64,000 nucleotides of DNA from Aureobasidium sp. EXF-3400 (GCA_024195585.1 SWBL01000200.1:29011-93010); one strand, 5' to 3'; counted from the stretch's first letter, positions 11,553 through 23,945 are shown. The notes: generated from the sequence alone by a model not told the origin. A program made the numbers and translations.

Positions 11553-14500
11553 ATGTTGATACAACAATTCATTCCTATCTGCTTGGCAGGGCTCGCTGCT
11601 GCCACCGTGAATGATGGCAGCTCCTCGAGCACTTCTGATTGTAAGTTATATCTTGGTTCGAACGAAACACTCAGGTGTCTGACAAAGTTAGCAGCTTGTG
11701 ACAAAGCAGATATTGCCCTAGTGCAATACAATGCCGAGAGCAATCCCAATCTCTGTGAAACATGGCTCAACAGGTACGCGCCAATATCGAACTATGACAT
11801 TGCATCTTACTGACTCTGCGTTTAGTCAAAGAGAAACAATACCAATTGAGGGCATGACTCCGGCCGAGCTCACAGCAGCTTGTGACTGTATCGCAACCAC
11901 CGCGCAAGAGATGAAGCTTGCGCTGCAGCTTCCCGTGGTACGAGTTGCGAAGACCACCGCTAAGCCGACACCGAAGACTACTGCAAAGACTACTGCGAAG
12001 ACTACTGCAAAGACTACTGCGAAGACTACTGCTAGAACTACGGCAAGGACCACACCAAGCACTCTGAGAACTACGACAAAATCCATGAGTTCGGCCGTCA
12101 AGACATCGCCCAAAGTCTCCAGTTCATCTGCCAAAGCTTTGACCAAAAGCGGAACTTCTAAGAGTTCTTCTGTCTCGAGCTCCTCGATTCGTTATTGTGG
12201 TCTATACCCTTGTAGCCATCTCACGTTGAAGCCCTTCTCATTCAAGACATCTGCAAAGACCACTGTATCGACTCTTGTACCGAGTTCATCTACTCGGCGT
12301 TGTATTGGTGTCGCATGCAGCAAACTCACTGCAAAAACTTCATCGGCTACGTCGGCCAAAGGCGGTGCATCAGCCAAGAGCTCTACAAGGTCTTCGGGAT
12401 CCAAAACTCCATCAGCCTCATCCACTACCAAAGTTGGTACCAAGGTGTCGGGTGTCTCGAAGAGTGGCACGATAGTGTCGACTTCTGTCGCAGGTACTTT
12501 GGCTAAAGGTGTCACCGTAAAAAAGTCCTCATCTTCCACGCGCAAGGTCAAGCCTACATCTACATCTAATCCTGGCTCAGGAGATGACTCTGGTGCGAGT
12601 TCTGCTGATGATGGATCTGACTCTTCTGCTGCCACCACGTCGATAGGCGATGACGGCTCTGCTGCCACCACATCGACAGGGGACGATGGCTCTGCAGCTA
12701 CTACTTCAGTGGCGGATGATGGTGCTGCTGCCACCACTTCAGTAAGCGACGATAGCTCTGGTGATGGCTCATCGCCGACATCTGCGTCAGGTGACAACGT
12801 CTCTTCATCAACCATTCCAGCATCCACTTTGACCTCGACCAAGCCTAACTCTGCTACTCTGAAGAAAGCAAGCACAAAGACTTCATCTGTCCCCACGACC
12901 TCGGCACCTTCTAGTCTAGCAGTGTCTCCTAGCGGTGATGCCGCAAGCACATCTACCACAGCTGTTTTGAAGCCAAGCCCAACCTGCTCCTCTCCTCTCG
13001 CCGCCAACGAGACCTTCCAACTATACATCTATGGAACCAATACTGCGATTGACGGCACCCCGATGCAAGGCTTGACGAATGGTGCTACTGCGGTTGGCTT
13101 TGATGTCGGCTACGTCTCCCTCAATTTCACGCTCGATTGTAGCACTGGCTATGTCTACTGGGGACCGAACTCAGTGTTATCAGGCAACAGACAAGCATTC
13201 TCAGTGAACAGCCAGTCAACCGTGGTAGCACCCCTTGGCGACTCAAACAATGCGCCTTTGGTTTGTAGTCTCGATAGCAATCTTGTGTTGAGTTGCCAGT
13301 ATACATCTGCTCGCACTCTCAGTGTTTTCCAGAGCTGGGCGGTCAGTACTGGCGATGCTCGGTACCTTGCTATGTCTCAAAGCAACTCGACTGGTATCAC
13401 ACTCAAGGCTGTGCTTCTAAGCTCGAATACTGCCGTCACCTATCCCACACACTCCACCAATCAAAAGCTGCTCAGCAATGGAGACTTCGCCGCAAGCTCT
13501 ATCATTCCTTGGAGCAAGTTTACACAGGGAAAGAGTTCTGACATGCAACTCAGCTCACCTGCAGTCAACGCCACAGGATCTTGCTACGCATTTGCAGGTA
13601 TGCTTTCCATTACTCCCGACAGCAACTTCGTGAACGGCTATGCTTGGGGTGGACTCAGCCAACCTGGGGTGACGCTTTACATGGGCGAACAATTATTCGT
13701 TGGTTATGATGTCTTTTTGAACTACCCTGCTGGTTTGCCTAGCGGCGTGCGTTGCGATATCCAGGTCAAGGCTACAGACCACGATACTCTGAGCTATGTG
13801 CGCTACGACAGCAGTAGTCCTGCTTTCGTGTCCTTCAACACGACTACTTCTGCAAGTTACAATGGAACAGGCAGTTTCTCAATCACTGCATACTGTCAAG
13901 GTCAACCTGGTGGTCCATGGCCAGCATTGAACCTCGGCTTCAACAACGTCAGGTTACTGGGTGCTTACGACCCTACTGATGTTGGCGCCGCTCTGACTTG
14001 CGGTTTCAAAGAAGCCCGAGATGCTATCCAGTCGGCTACTCTACAACCTTACTGTTCCTCATTATTGTCGTACAGCACACCAACAACGACCTCGACTCAA
14101 GTCATCAGCACCACAACTACCTCGACCGTCACCGTCAACTATGGAAGACGCAAGAGAGGTATGATTACTGCTGCGCCAGGGACTGCGGCCGAGCCTTTGA
14201 GACGTCGACAGCTTGATCCTTCCGTCGCAAATTCAACTACAACGTCGAGCACCATGACTGGAGAACCCAGTGTTCTTGCCACGTTCGCGCCCTCAGACGT
14301 CATCAACGCATGTAGCGTCGAGGCCGCACCCGTGTCTACCACAATCACCGTAGTGACCACAACAACGACAACACTCACAGCATATGCAACTGCGACCAAG
14401 TCTCCAGATCTCTTCATCCTCTCTCAATCAGGAAACAGAAATCTTTATGTCAGCCGCGATGGCTCAGGCGCTGTTGTTTTCACCAGCGACACTTCTGCTG

Positions 14501-14850
14501 CCATTCCCTTTTTCATCGACGATTCCGGAATGCCTCGTTCGTGGCAGGATCCTTCTCTTACCCTTGTGGATCACTATGAACCCAACTCCGGCACTGCAGA
14601 CAACAGAATCTACATTGAGGCGCCTTCTTCAGCATCGTACACGTTGACTTGCAGAAATCAGGGTCGCACTGGTGGAAGCTACTTTGGCGGCTGTCAAAGC
14701 AGCGGCCCGCCAAACGGCAATCCTGTAGTGTATGGGTTTGGATGGTGTCCCTCGACTCAAGGGTTATACATGATACCGAATAGCTCCAACGTCAGATGTG
14801 GAGGCGGATATGCATTTTTGGGCTTCTTCCTTGTTGCATATACTGGGTAG
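11553..14850 (+). CDS. giant secreted Thr/Ser-rich protein with Lys-Thr repeats
   Basis: About 1064 aa from exons 11553-11640, 11692-11773 and 11826-14850. The first intron (11641-11691, GTAAGT...TTAG) is 51 nt with no stop, so retention would also give a protein; I favour splicing. Signal peptide: MLIQQFIPICLAGLAAA. A Cys module follows (SACDKADIALVQYN...LCETWLN...LTAACDCIATT), of the same plan as in the divergent neighbour. Then come a tandem K/R-T-T-A/P repeat, a long S/T linker with repeated DDGSAATTS units, and a beta-rich region with many N-glycosylation sequons (about residues 440-760). Two dibasic sites (GRRKRG and LRRRQ) suggest Kex2-type processing, and a compact Gly/Cys C-terminal domain ends the protein. 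No GPI signal. Function unknown; probably a wall or secreted surface protein. Confidence 0.83.
11974..12058 (+). repeat. 12-bp coding tandem repeat (Lys/Arg-Thr-Thr-Ala)
   Basis: Imperfect tandem copies of AAGACTACTGCR encoding KTTA units, drifting to RTTA and RTTP at the end. The near-identical DNA of the inner units suggests recent slippage expansion within the secreted protein. Confidence 0.85.
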
Positions 14851-15169
14851 GTGGGTGGGCCGAGATGGGAATCAGCAAAGCCACGAATGTCGTAATCTGC
14901 TTTTTCTTTTGTACATATTCAATCATTGTTTCCTTTTCAAGGACCATGTTCCTGGTTCATCATGTGATTTGAGACGCGAGTGTGATACTGTTGTTCTCGG
15001 ACGAGAGACTAGACCGAAATAGGAAGGGACGTCGTAGAGGCACATTTTCCGTCCGCCTCTGCGCACGCGTCCATTTTGACGCTCTTGTCGACTCTCGTGT
15101 GCGATAGTTTATCAAGTCTATCGCGTCTCGCAACAGATCAAGCGCAACACAACAGATCTGCCAGCAATC
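14851..15169. other. intergenic/promoter
   Basis: 319 nt between the secreted-protein gene and the next plus-strand gene. It presumably holds a terminator and a promoter. No distinct element seen. Confidence 0.45.
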
Positions 15170-16080
15170 ATGTCCGAGCAGCAAGCCACCGCAGGCGCTT
15201 CAATGCTCGATGAGCAGGTCGTCGACAAGCACTCTGATCACCAGGATGCTCCTGCCACCGACCAGCAAGCCCCTGACGACACTATCACCCGTCACACCGT
15301 AAGTCTCACTCCGAGCTTGCGCGCCGCATTCTCTATTCAGGAGAACCTTACTGATATAGTACAGCAGACCCACCGCTCTACCTCTCCGCGCCACAACCTC
15401 GACGAAGGTCTTCTGAACGCCCCAGTCAAGATCTACACCTTGATGTTCGAGCACTTCTCCAAGGGCAACACCAAGGAGGGTGAGAAGTTGGCTCAGGAGT
15501 TGGTGCTTTGGGGACCATACCCCGAGAAAGTTCATGCCCGCTTGGTAAGTGATGTTTCTTGTACTCGGCGGAGGAAAATGATTCAACTGTCGAAATGTAC
15601 GACTGGTTCAAGATTCAGGGGTTGGTCCATTGAGAACGGACAAGCTGCCGACTCTCGATGGACACACCCGTTTTTCAGTCATCATCGTGTATTTCGATAG
15701 CTACATATTCAGCACGAAATCAGAGCAGAAAGCTAACTGACTATCAGTTCCTCGCCCAAGGTACCCAAGATGCCTTGATGCACGCTCACCTGGCTTGCAA
15801 GGAGGCTGCAAAGGCCATTGCCAAGTACGGAGAGAATGACAACGAGAAGTTCAAGTTGCTGGACCTCGCCTATCGTACTCTGGCTCAGGTCAAGGCTGAA
15901 GAGGGCCTCGGTGTTATCGAAGAGGTTGAAGAGGAAGACGAGCAAGTCGAGGGTGGCGCAGAGGCTGACCCGGAGATTAAGGAGGCTCGTGACCAGGAGG
16001 GCAAGGAGAAGGATGATCAGAGGGCCAAGAAGAAGAATGGCCAGGAGGTCGAGGAGGGCAACAGCGGCAAGATGATCTAG
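15170..16080 (+). CDS. hypothetical protein with acidic/basic charged C-tail
   Basis: 213 aa from exons 15170-15298, 15365-15544 and 15748-16080, with GTAAGT donors and a CTAACTGAC branch region in intron 2. Not recognised. The N-terminal 45 residues are polar and disordered. The middle is helical (NAPVKIYTLMFEHFSKGN, GEKLAQELVLWGPYPEKVHA, DALMHAHLACKEAAKAIAKY, FKLLDLAYRTLAQVKAEEG). The last 50 residues are Glu/Asp-rich then Lys-rich. No signal peptide, so probably cytosolic or nuclear. Intron 1 is 66 nt, divisible by three and free of stops. Confidence 0.7.
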
Positions 16081-16536
16081 GTCCTTGTTGCTAAGTGAAA
16101 CGCCAATATCGGGCGCTCGCACAGTGTTTGGTCCCGGCACTGATACCGCTATCAGACAAGGAATGCAGTTCCTTCTCATACTAAAAAAGTCTCGCACCTT
16201 AGTGTGATCAAATAACCATCCATCGTCATTCGTGTGGTCGTGCCCAAGTGTGAACTCCAAGAATTGACATTCCACGCGAAGCCAAAGACCGTACAAAAGA
16301 TTGTGTCCCGAAAAATAGTAGACTTCTTTCAGCGTTGATAGCAAGTCATTGTGAGTCCACACAATTCATTGTTAGTGCTGATCCCGATCGGGCAGTCACG
16401 TTTTGCTGAGAACACCAAAACATATAAAAGCAGTGACAACAGCCTCCAGATCCTCGAAAGCACGTTCCAAAACTCGACGCCGGATCATCAATCTTGGAGA
16501 TCCTCTACCAACAAAAAACAACCAGTTACCGACACA
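16081..16536. other. intergenic
   Basis: 456 nt with the TATA candidate near its end. Otherwise no feature. Confidence 0.45.
16422..16430 (+). promoter_or_regulatory. TATA-box candidate
   Basis: ATATAAAAG about 110 nt upstream of the ATG at 16537. Confidence 0.45.
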
Positions 16537-18129
16537 ATGTGCTTCGGTGAACGTACCACATTCGTCTGCCCTATAGGCGAATGTATCAACAAGCATTGGG
16601 AAACCAAGTGGTATGCATTTGGCGCCGATCCCGAAAGCGGCAAGTGTGCTGCGGGAAATGCGCTAGGCACTTGCTCCGACCCATGGATGGTATACCATTT
16701 TGAAGCAAAGGTGTGTACCGAATGCCACTTTAGACTTAACTAGGGAACACCATTACCGCCACCAACCACTGAGACATGGCATCCTCAGGATCATCACCAC
16801 TCATACCCACCGATACCAAACTACGAGAGGTCTGAGACTGACACTGCTATCACGACAGGTCGATTGACAGGTCCCATGCTCGTCGCTCGTGAGCTGAATC
16901 GTCAGCTTCCCGATGGTGGCACAACGGTCTTCCAGAGAAACGTTCCCGAGAATCAGTTGGTCGATCAAATCAACGATATCATATCGAGAAGGAGCACAGA
17001 CGGTCCAGAACCTCAGAGATGGGTCGACACACCTAACCTGATTGAGTCCACCGAAGCTACTGACAACATGGAAGAAGACCTGCCCGCGCCTCCGACTACT
17101 CCTGTGCGACCCCCTCCTCCCGCCGAGATCCCGCCAGGAGTCTTCCAGGGTCCTATCCCTCAGACTGCACTCAACGACACACCCCTGCCTGCATACAGCC
17201 AGGTCGCGAGTCGTGGCCACGCTCCTCTCTATTCCGAGTATGATCCCATGGACATTCCAGTCAACCTATGCACGCTGCAACGCCTGTCCGATCACACCTA
17301 CTACTTACAAGAAGCACTGTCGGATGATCTCCGAACCCGACTTTTAGACGTTTCTCCAGCTGCGAACACTGCCATTCAAATGCTATACCACTACGACGTC
17401 GCCAAGATGCAGAAAATTGCCGATGCTGCGAAACACCTTCGAGAAGGGTTCGCCAGACTCCGTAACGAAGCACATGACCATCGTAAGATCGTCTTCGAAC
17501 ACAGCACCACTAGTGCAACTTTCGATCAGGTCGCCGACCGGATCGTAGAAATCACCAGAAACCCAGAAAACAGCGTACGCAGTCACGCTCGACGCTTTAC
17601 AGCGTGGATCTGGCTGCTCGAACATGAGATTTTCTTGACTGCTTCAACTAACGATCGTCCTGATAATCACAAATTCCCTGATGGCTCCACGATGCCCGGT
17701 TATCTGGCAATCAACTTCGCCCTCGAACAGGAAGAAGTCTGTGACCAGATGGCAATGTAAGGTGATGTTTGGGATGAGTCGTCTAGTAGATATGTCGAAC
17801 GAACCCGTCAACAGATCCACGCTGACAAAGCCGTGGTCGCAGAATTCAGGCGTCGCGACAGGGCATTCCCTTCCATCTATTACCCGAACGAGATTTCCAT
17901 TCGTGGAGACGAAGAGCTGCCGCACTGGCATGACGAGTTTGGGAACCCTCCTCTCCATGCAGACACCAGAACCCCTATCCGCATTCCTACCGCTTTCGGT
18001 ATACCTAATCCTCGATCACCACTACCTGGTCCTAACGATCCTATGGAGGTTTCTGGAATTGATAATGCTCTACCAAGGGACGTTGTCGATCTGACTGGCG
18101 ACGGCCCGGATGCGATGGCAATTGACTAA
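16537..18129 (+). CDS. hypothetical Cys-containing protein; frame crossed by two in-frame stops
   Basis: Modelled as 473 aa from exons 16537-16710, 16789-17756 and 17850-18129. Intron 1 is GTGTGT...CAG (78 nt). Intron 2 is GTAAGG...GCTGAC...TTCAG (93 nt). Both are multiples of three, and each removes one in-frame stop (TAG at 16741, TAA at 17758). The same frame is otherwise open from 16537 to 18129, so the alternatives are intron retention giving short isoforms, much shorter introns, or a decaying gene. Seen: an N-terminal Cys-rich segment (MCFGERTTFVCPIGECINK...CAAG...CSDPW), a Pro-rich linker (TTPVRPPPPAEIPPG), a helical middle, and a C-terminal DVVDLTGDGPDAMAID tail. DVVDLTG resembles a SUMO-interacting motif. 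Family not recognised. Confidence 0.6.
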
Positions 18130-18793
18130 ACGCTTTTCAGGCTGAGTCCTTCTGTCCTAGATGATTCTCACTACTCATTCAAGGTACAATTCTCGGCGTT
18201 TCGGAAGGGTTTACTTTTTGTTCTGCTTTTTGGAGTTTGGTCAAGTTAGTATAAATAGCAATTAATGGAATGTTTTTTTTTTACCCTCAATCAGATAATG
18301 TGTCTTTTGGCTTGCCTGTGCTTTGTTTTCCTTTGCTGCTCAACTACGGTAAAGTGTTTCTGTTCTTTCTTCCGTTTCGTAATCTTCCTCTTTTTTTGGT
18401 CCCATTCCAGCTGCAATCAGATTAGCGTGCTTACATAGAAAGAATCTTCCCCGCTGAGTTGTCGTTCCGTGCCATGAGATCAGCATCCTTTATCATGTTG
18501 TAGTCATTGCTTTTGCACATGCTTGTGCTGTTTTTTCTCGTATAACTGTTAGGGATCTTGGTACCGATTTGCTTGGATGTCAAGCCTATCGATTCGAGAA
18601 TTAGACCTGGATTTAGCCTCGAACAGCATCGTAGCAGGGTAGATAGGGGGTGCAGAGAAATACAATTATATCATTTCATTGCATTATCGTATATCTATGC
18701 TCGTATAATCATCTCTATACCTCTCACCCTTTCCACATAAACATCCCATCTCAATCATGAAAACTTTTTCTCCATACTTTGATCCATACCCAC
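18130..18793. other. convergent 3' region
   Basis: 664 nt between the convergent ends of the Cys-containing hypothetical (+) and the amino-acid permease (-). AT-rich, with several T-runs (18267-18280, 18389-18397) that could serve 3'-end formation. Confidence 0.5.
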
Positions 18794-20600
18794 TTAAACA
18801 ATCCAAAACCAAACCCTCTCTACCCAGTTCCTCGGTTCCCTAACCTCATACTCCCTCTCCTCAGCATCAGCAAGATCTTTTCCACTCCACACATCCACCT
18901 CCTCGATAGCAATACACCACTTCCAATTCCTGCTCCAAACCTTGTGTCCAAACCACAAGACCAAAAAGATAGGAATAGTGATATAGCAAACCAAAAAGTC
19001 AGAGACATTCCACCTGCTGGGGACAAAGACGTAAAAGCCATTGGTGAGCGTGACGAGAACCATGATGATAAGCGAGAAATAGGCAGAGTAGGGTTGGAAG
19101 GGAGTGCGGAAGGGGAGGGCATCGAGCATGTTGTGGAAGATCATGGCGCGGCGGAAACGGAGGTAGGTTATTAGGACGACGATCCAGGCGATGAAGCCCG
19201 AGATGGTGGTGATGTTTGTGAACCAGTTGAAGACGGAGGCGCCGCTGTTGCTTACGTTTAGGAAAGCGAGACAGCCGATACAGAAGGTGAAGAGCACAGC
19301 TACCCAGGGAACGCCTCTTTTGTTGCAGCGGAGGAAGATCTTGGGGGCTTGGTCTGTGAGGGCGAGAGAGTAGAGCATACGTGAACCGGAGAAGAGCCAG
19401 GCGTTTCCTGATGACCAGGCAGAGGTAAGGATAGCGGCGTTGATAACGTGGTTCAAGCCTTTGATGCCTGCGTTTTGGATGGCGATGACGAACGGAGAGG
19501 CACCAGCGCCATGTGAGCCGTTGCTGATGGCGCTGAGTAGGTTCTTATCGTTGTAGGCGACGGTCACACCAATGACCAACGTTCCCAAGACGTAAAAGGC
19601 AAACAGACGGTAGATGAAGCGGTTTGCAGCTTTGGGAATGTTGCGACGAGGAGCTTCGGCTTCTCCAGCGGCGGTGACGATGAGTTCGGGCGACATGATG
19701 AAGGCGAAGCCAGACTTGATAAAGGCGTACCAGAAGGCGAGGAACTTGCCGCCGTTGCCTTTGGCGACGAAGGGGTTGAAGGCTCCCTAAACAAGAACGT
19801 CAGCATCGATTCTTTGAGTAAGAGTGTCAAGGTGTGGGCGCGCTTACAGGCTCCTTCCAATAGCGAAAACCAAGTCGATCATGGTTCGGACCACCACCAA
19901 AGAAGAGAACAACACCAAGGATGATCAAACCAATGATTGCCAACAGTTTTATCGATGCGAACCAGAACTCAGCTTCTCCAAAGAAGGAGACAGCAATGAT
20001 GTTCAATGCGAGAATGACAAGCAGGATGATGAGAATCCATACGGCAACGGGTACAGCTTCAGTCCAGTACTGAATGATGATTGCAGCTGCAGTGACTTCG
20101 GCGGCGAGTAACATGGCAAATGTGTACCAGTAGTTCCATCCTATCGTCCTGTTAGTGACTGAATTGATAGAAGAGATGTTGACATAGCTTACCCATGGCG
20201 AAAGCAAGACTGGGGTCCACAAAACGGTTGACAAAATAAGGGACCGATAATCCTTCAAGAGGGAGATAGGTAGTCATCTCTGCAAGGACATTCATGACTC
20301 CATAGACCACGAAACTCATCACAATGTATCCCATCAACAACGGGGCAGGACCGACAGCTGAAAGGGTGGCTCCGCTTCCGACAAACAAACCAGTACCGAT
20401 GGCACCACCTGCATGATAGTCAGTGGAGGTATCATTGTGGTAGCAGAGAGTAACATACCAAGAGCAAGGAACTGTACTTGACGAGAGGTAAGTCCTCTCT
20501 TGGTGTGGTGCCGAGCGCCTGCATTCTCGACATCGCCGACATCCTTGGTAACGGCAGTAGTGACCTCAGGAAACTCCTTCATATCGTCGTTCTTCTCCAT
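18794..20600 (-). CDS. amino-acid permease (APC superfamily, fungal AAT/YAT type)
   Basis: Plasma-membrane amino-acid/H+ symporter, 547 aa. Exons 20600-20459, 20408-20193, 20140-19848 and 19786-18794 all join in frame. The third junction restores FAMGWNYWYTFAM, matching the family's GWNYWY signature and fixing the 3' splice site at 20141. Seen: a charged N-tail, then TM1 with GAIGTGLFVGSGATLSAVGPAPLL, GEAEFWFASIKLLAIIGLIILG, and the KSGFAFIMSPELIVTAAGEAEAPRRNIPKA block with the expected ER..NPR-like signature region. About twelve hydrophobic segments and a C-tail ending WVERVWFWIV. An in-frame ATG at 20618 would add six residues. Substrate cannot be told from sequence; Dip5-like and Gap1-like members are both possible. 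Confidence 0.92.
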
Positions 20601-21331
20601 GATGATGCGAGAAAACAAGAAGCAAGGACAAAACTCTTATAAGAAACCTCAAGGAAAAGAAGAAAAAGCCTCGATGAGAAAGAAAGACAAAACAGGAAAG
20701 TGAGAGACGAGCAAGCCCTCATATACCTGTCCCAAGGACTTTACCTTCCCGCGGTACTACGCAGCAAAAGAGATGCCCTTATCAGACATACCCCGCAACA
20801 TTTCCTCCGCATCCAATAGCAAACTATCAAGTAATGAAAACCTCGTAGCTCGAATGCGTTGACAGACTCGTGGAATCGGTATGGGGGATTGTCGCTTGGC
20901 ACGGCTGGGGTAATGAGCCGAATGGTTCGCACCACCTTGTTTGCGGCAAGCCGAAGCTGCTGCGGCTACTCTCGGTGTTGAGCAAATTTTCAATGACTCG
21001 ACCATCCTGAAGAATCCGAGTTCGACTCGTTTGTGCGAGATAAGCAAGAGTTGCATGCATGGAACTGGAAAAGAAATTCGCAAAGGGAGATAGGGTTCGC
21101 GGGGTTGATAGGCAGAATCGGGACATGAGGTTTGAAAGAGCATGATAATAGGGCGCGATATAAGGTGTGGCAAAGGCGCACATGGGAGAAACGTGCACGA
21201 GACCGCAGGTTGACACGAAACACTGTAATTGGGAGTAGTACTATACGCGGTGATTACTTGGAACAGCTTTTTACACATTAATCATTCTGTCGGCCTTCAT
21301 CCATACTTTTTGACTTAACTCTTTCAACGCT
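20601..21331. other. intergenic
   Basis: Promoter of the permease (-), with a TATATG candidate near 20719, plus the 3' flank of the RNase gene (-). The ORFs here overlap each other and show no domain. Confidence 0.45.
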
Positions 21332-22463
21332 TCAGTGCCAGGTGGAGCCGTTGGCACGAAGAGGGTAGTGAAGGGCATTGGCGGCCTTTGCACAGCTGGT
21401 GACAGAACCGGTGGCGTTGGTAGGAACCCAAGCGCCTCTCTGGGGTTGACCAAGAGCCTGAAAATAATGTCAGTCGACAGCTCTTTACAGTTTGAGAAGT
21501 CATCACACTCACGTGGAAGTAGTACCAAACCTCCGAGATGTAAGTTCTACCATTGTCCATAGAACCAGCACCAGCAGCGGTCTCGTTATATCTGGGACCG
21601 CTGCAGCCAATGTAGGGCAAAGCACCGTATCCTCTGGTGAGGGTATCCTGGAACTGGCCAATGGAGTATGTGGTAGTGTTGCTAGGCTTAACGCCGGCGT
21701 GGTCCAACCAGCCCCAGGTAGGAAGACGACGGTAGTAGAGGATGGCGGTCTCAAAGAACTGGACGACCTCTTGGTGTTGGACGTATTCGGGGCCGTAGCA
21801 AGGCACGTCGAAGGTAGAAAAGCAAGTTCCGTGCTTGCTGAATTCGTGTCCCCAGAAGTCGCTGTGTTGAGGTCAGTATGGGAACAAGTACTACAATGCT
21901 TCATCCATACCTGTTGGGAGCACCCTGGTTGATCCAGTACTTGTTCATCCAGGCGAGGAGGTCATATTTGCCAAAAGGCTCGAGGAACGTGCCAATATTG
22001 GGTCCCTTGTAAGGTGGGACGACAGTACCATTGGGCAAGCCATTGGTAGTGTTGGGCGAAGGTGAAGGGTCGTATTGTCTGTTCAAGTCGCAGTACTGAG
22101 TGTACGAGCCATTGCAGAAGTCAGGCCACAAGCCGTGCAGCGTCCACTGATCGGCAGGCAGCAATTGACCCTCGGCCTCGAGGCCAGTGTATGTGTCCCA
22201 GAATTGAGTCGAGAGGAAGAGTCCTCCGTATGTTTCGGCGCAGCATGAGTCGACGGTGTTGGGGTTGGCGGCACTGGAGCAGGACAGGACGGCGTCGTCG
22301 TTGGCTGTGGGTATATCGCGTTAGCAATCTGCTAGCTGCTGTCGCAATGGCTCAGGATGTACTCACTGATCTGGCAAGTGTGGTTGAGGTTGCTCTGGCC
22401 AGGATACAGGACAGCCAATGCTGATGTCGAGAAAAGCGAAGCTGCAGCGATTGAGTAGCGCAT
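21332..22463 (-). CDS. secreted ribonuclease T2
   Basis: Endoribonuclease of the RNase T2 family, cutting single-stranded RNA via 2',3'-cyclic phosphate; 321 aa. Exons 22463-22367, 22304-21911, 21861-21513 and 21457-21332 join in frame. Signal peptide: MRYSIAAASLFSTSALAVL. Both active-site segments are present: CAS1 as TLHGLWPDFCNG and CAS2 as FWGHEFSKHGTCFS, supplying the two His and the Glu/Lys needed. Cys-rich N-terminus (CSSAANPNTVDSCC) and several sequons (NGSYT, NTTNG, NETAA) suit an extracellular or vacuolar enzyme. The C-terminus ends NALHYPLRANGSTWH. Likely role: phosphate/nucleotide scavenging (inference). Confidence 0.95.
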
Positions 22464-22527
22464 CTTGACGAAAGTGGACGAGCACAAGCTATGTGTTGGA
22501 CACAGCCATGTGCCGCCATGCTCGACT

Positions 22528-22535
22528 CTTATATA
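22528..22535 (-). promoter_or_regulatory. TATA box of the RNase T2 gene
   Basis: TATATAAG on the minus strand, about 65 nt upstream of the ATG at 22463. Confidence 0.6.
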
Positions 22536-23945
22536 CCTCTGATCGTCATAGTTTCTTCTGCGCCATCTATGAAGCCATACTGCAGACGAGATAGTCGTCC
22601 GACATGGAAGCGTGCAGCAAATGATTGGTTCAAAGCCTCTCCACCGCCTGAAAACTTGTCGGACGCGACCGCGATCGTCAGACGCCAATCAGGAAGGTCG
22701 TCATGGAATCTTGGTAAACTGTGGGGTCGGTCAAGAGAGGGCCGAAGATGCCCTGATCTGCGAGTGGTATCGAGCTTCTTATATATGTCGGTCCTCGCCT
22801 CAGGGGTTGATTGAGATATGTTCTCTGAGACCCTTATCAGATAGGCATCATCGAGAATCACGCCCGGGCGTGAAACAAGACCGAGATCTTGTCGCTCGAC
22901 TTCTGAATCGATGTCCTCTACCACAAGCACCTCACCTAGATCACCACTGCCCTGTGGCGCCAGTACGATGCTTGGAAAGCTTCAATCGACCTTTCAACAA
23001 GCACATGTTGTACAATTGATTGGTTACCTTGACTTTCGCCGAGAGAAAACACGGCAAGCCTCAAAAGCTGGATGAACAGGAAGCGGGAATGCCAAGACAC
23101 CTCGAGCGCTTGCCGCAACCCATCCTCTCCATGAGCACCTGCAGGCTTCAACATTCACGTCAAAGATATTATCCGCCGGGAAAAGTGCAGTGATTGATCT
23201 TATTATGGGAGCCGACCCTCAATCATGTCAGATGCCAATGTCATGTAAGGCTAGCTGCATTTTTGACTCCCGACAGATTGGGTACGAGTACGATAGACCG
23301 AGGTCAAAGGGTCCTCGGCAATCTGAGACATTTGAGATGCACTGCAACCACTTGGGTTTGTGCGACTCTATCACGCATGCGACAGTGAGCCTGGATCAGC
23401 TGATCCTGTGCTCTACCAGACCTGCAATGTTCGATGCAGTTGATCAAGATCGCAGGTATCTAGAAGGAATGTCGACCTATCTTATCGACACCTTGATCTG
23501 GACAAATCTCGCTTGAGCCACGCGGAAGTGCCGAGTGCAACAAAGCGATCGCGGCCATGCAAATCTCCTCGGAAGCTCGTCCGAAGAAAGAGATGAAAAG
23601 AAGATCTGATCGCTTACGCACTGAATGACTTACCAAGATACAAATACGCAGATCTCACAAAGACACGGCAGGCAGCAATTTGATCGATAAGCGAGGCTTG
23701 ATTTGACCTCTATTGACGATGGTTATCCGCAACATCGTGCAAGACAACACAATTGATGTGAGTTTTGTCAGACAGTAAAGCCGAAGTCGAAAGTATTGTA
23801 TGATATAGGTAAGAGTATAAAAAGACGATCGGAACAGAATGGCCATATCCGCCACCTCGCTGACCTTTGAAGTCGCTAATCGAACAGGAGAAAAACATTG
23901 TGAGATGTACAAATGACTTGCGTCGCTCATGTTTATGGATCATAG

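Noticed and set aside
12192..13028. 278-codon minus-strand ORF
   Set aside because: Antisense shadow of the Thr/Ser-rich linker of the gene at 11553-14850.
14145..14162. GRRKRG motif resembling a viral basic transduction peptide
   Set aside because: Chance resemblance; in a secreted fungal protein it fits a Kex2 processing site.
16711..16743. 33-nt intron (GTGTGT...TAG), and a 30/33-nt intron at 17757
   Set aside because: Too short for normal fungal splicing, with the branch-like sequence touching the acceptor; longer in-frame alternatives (78 and 93 nt) fit better.
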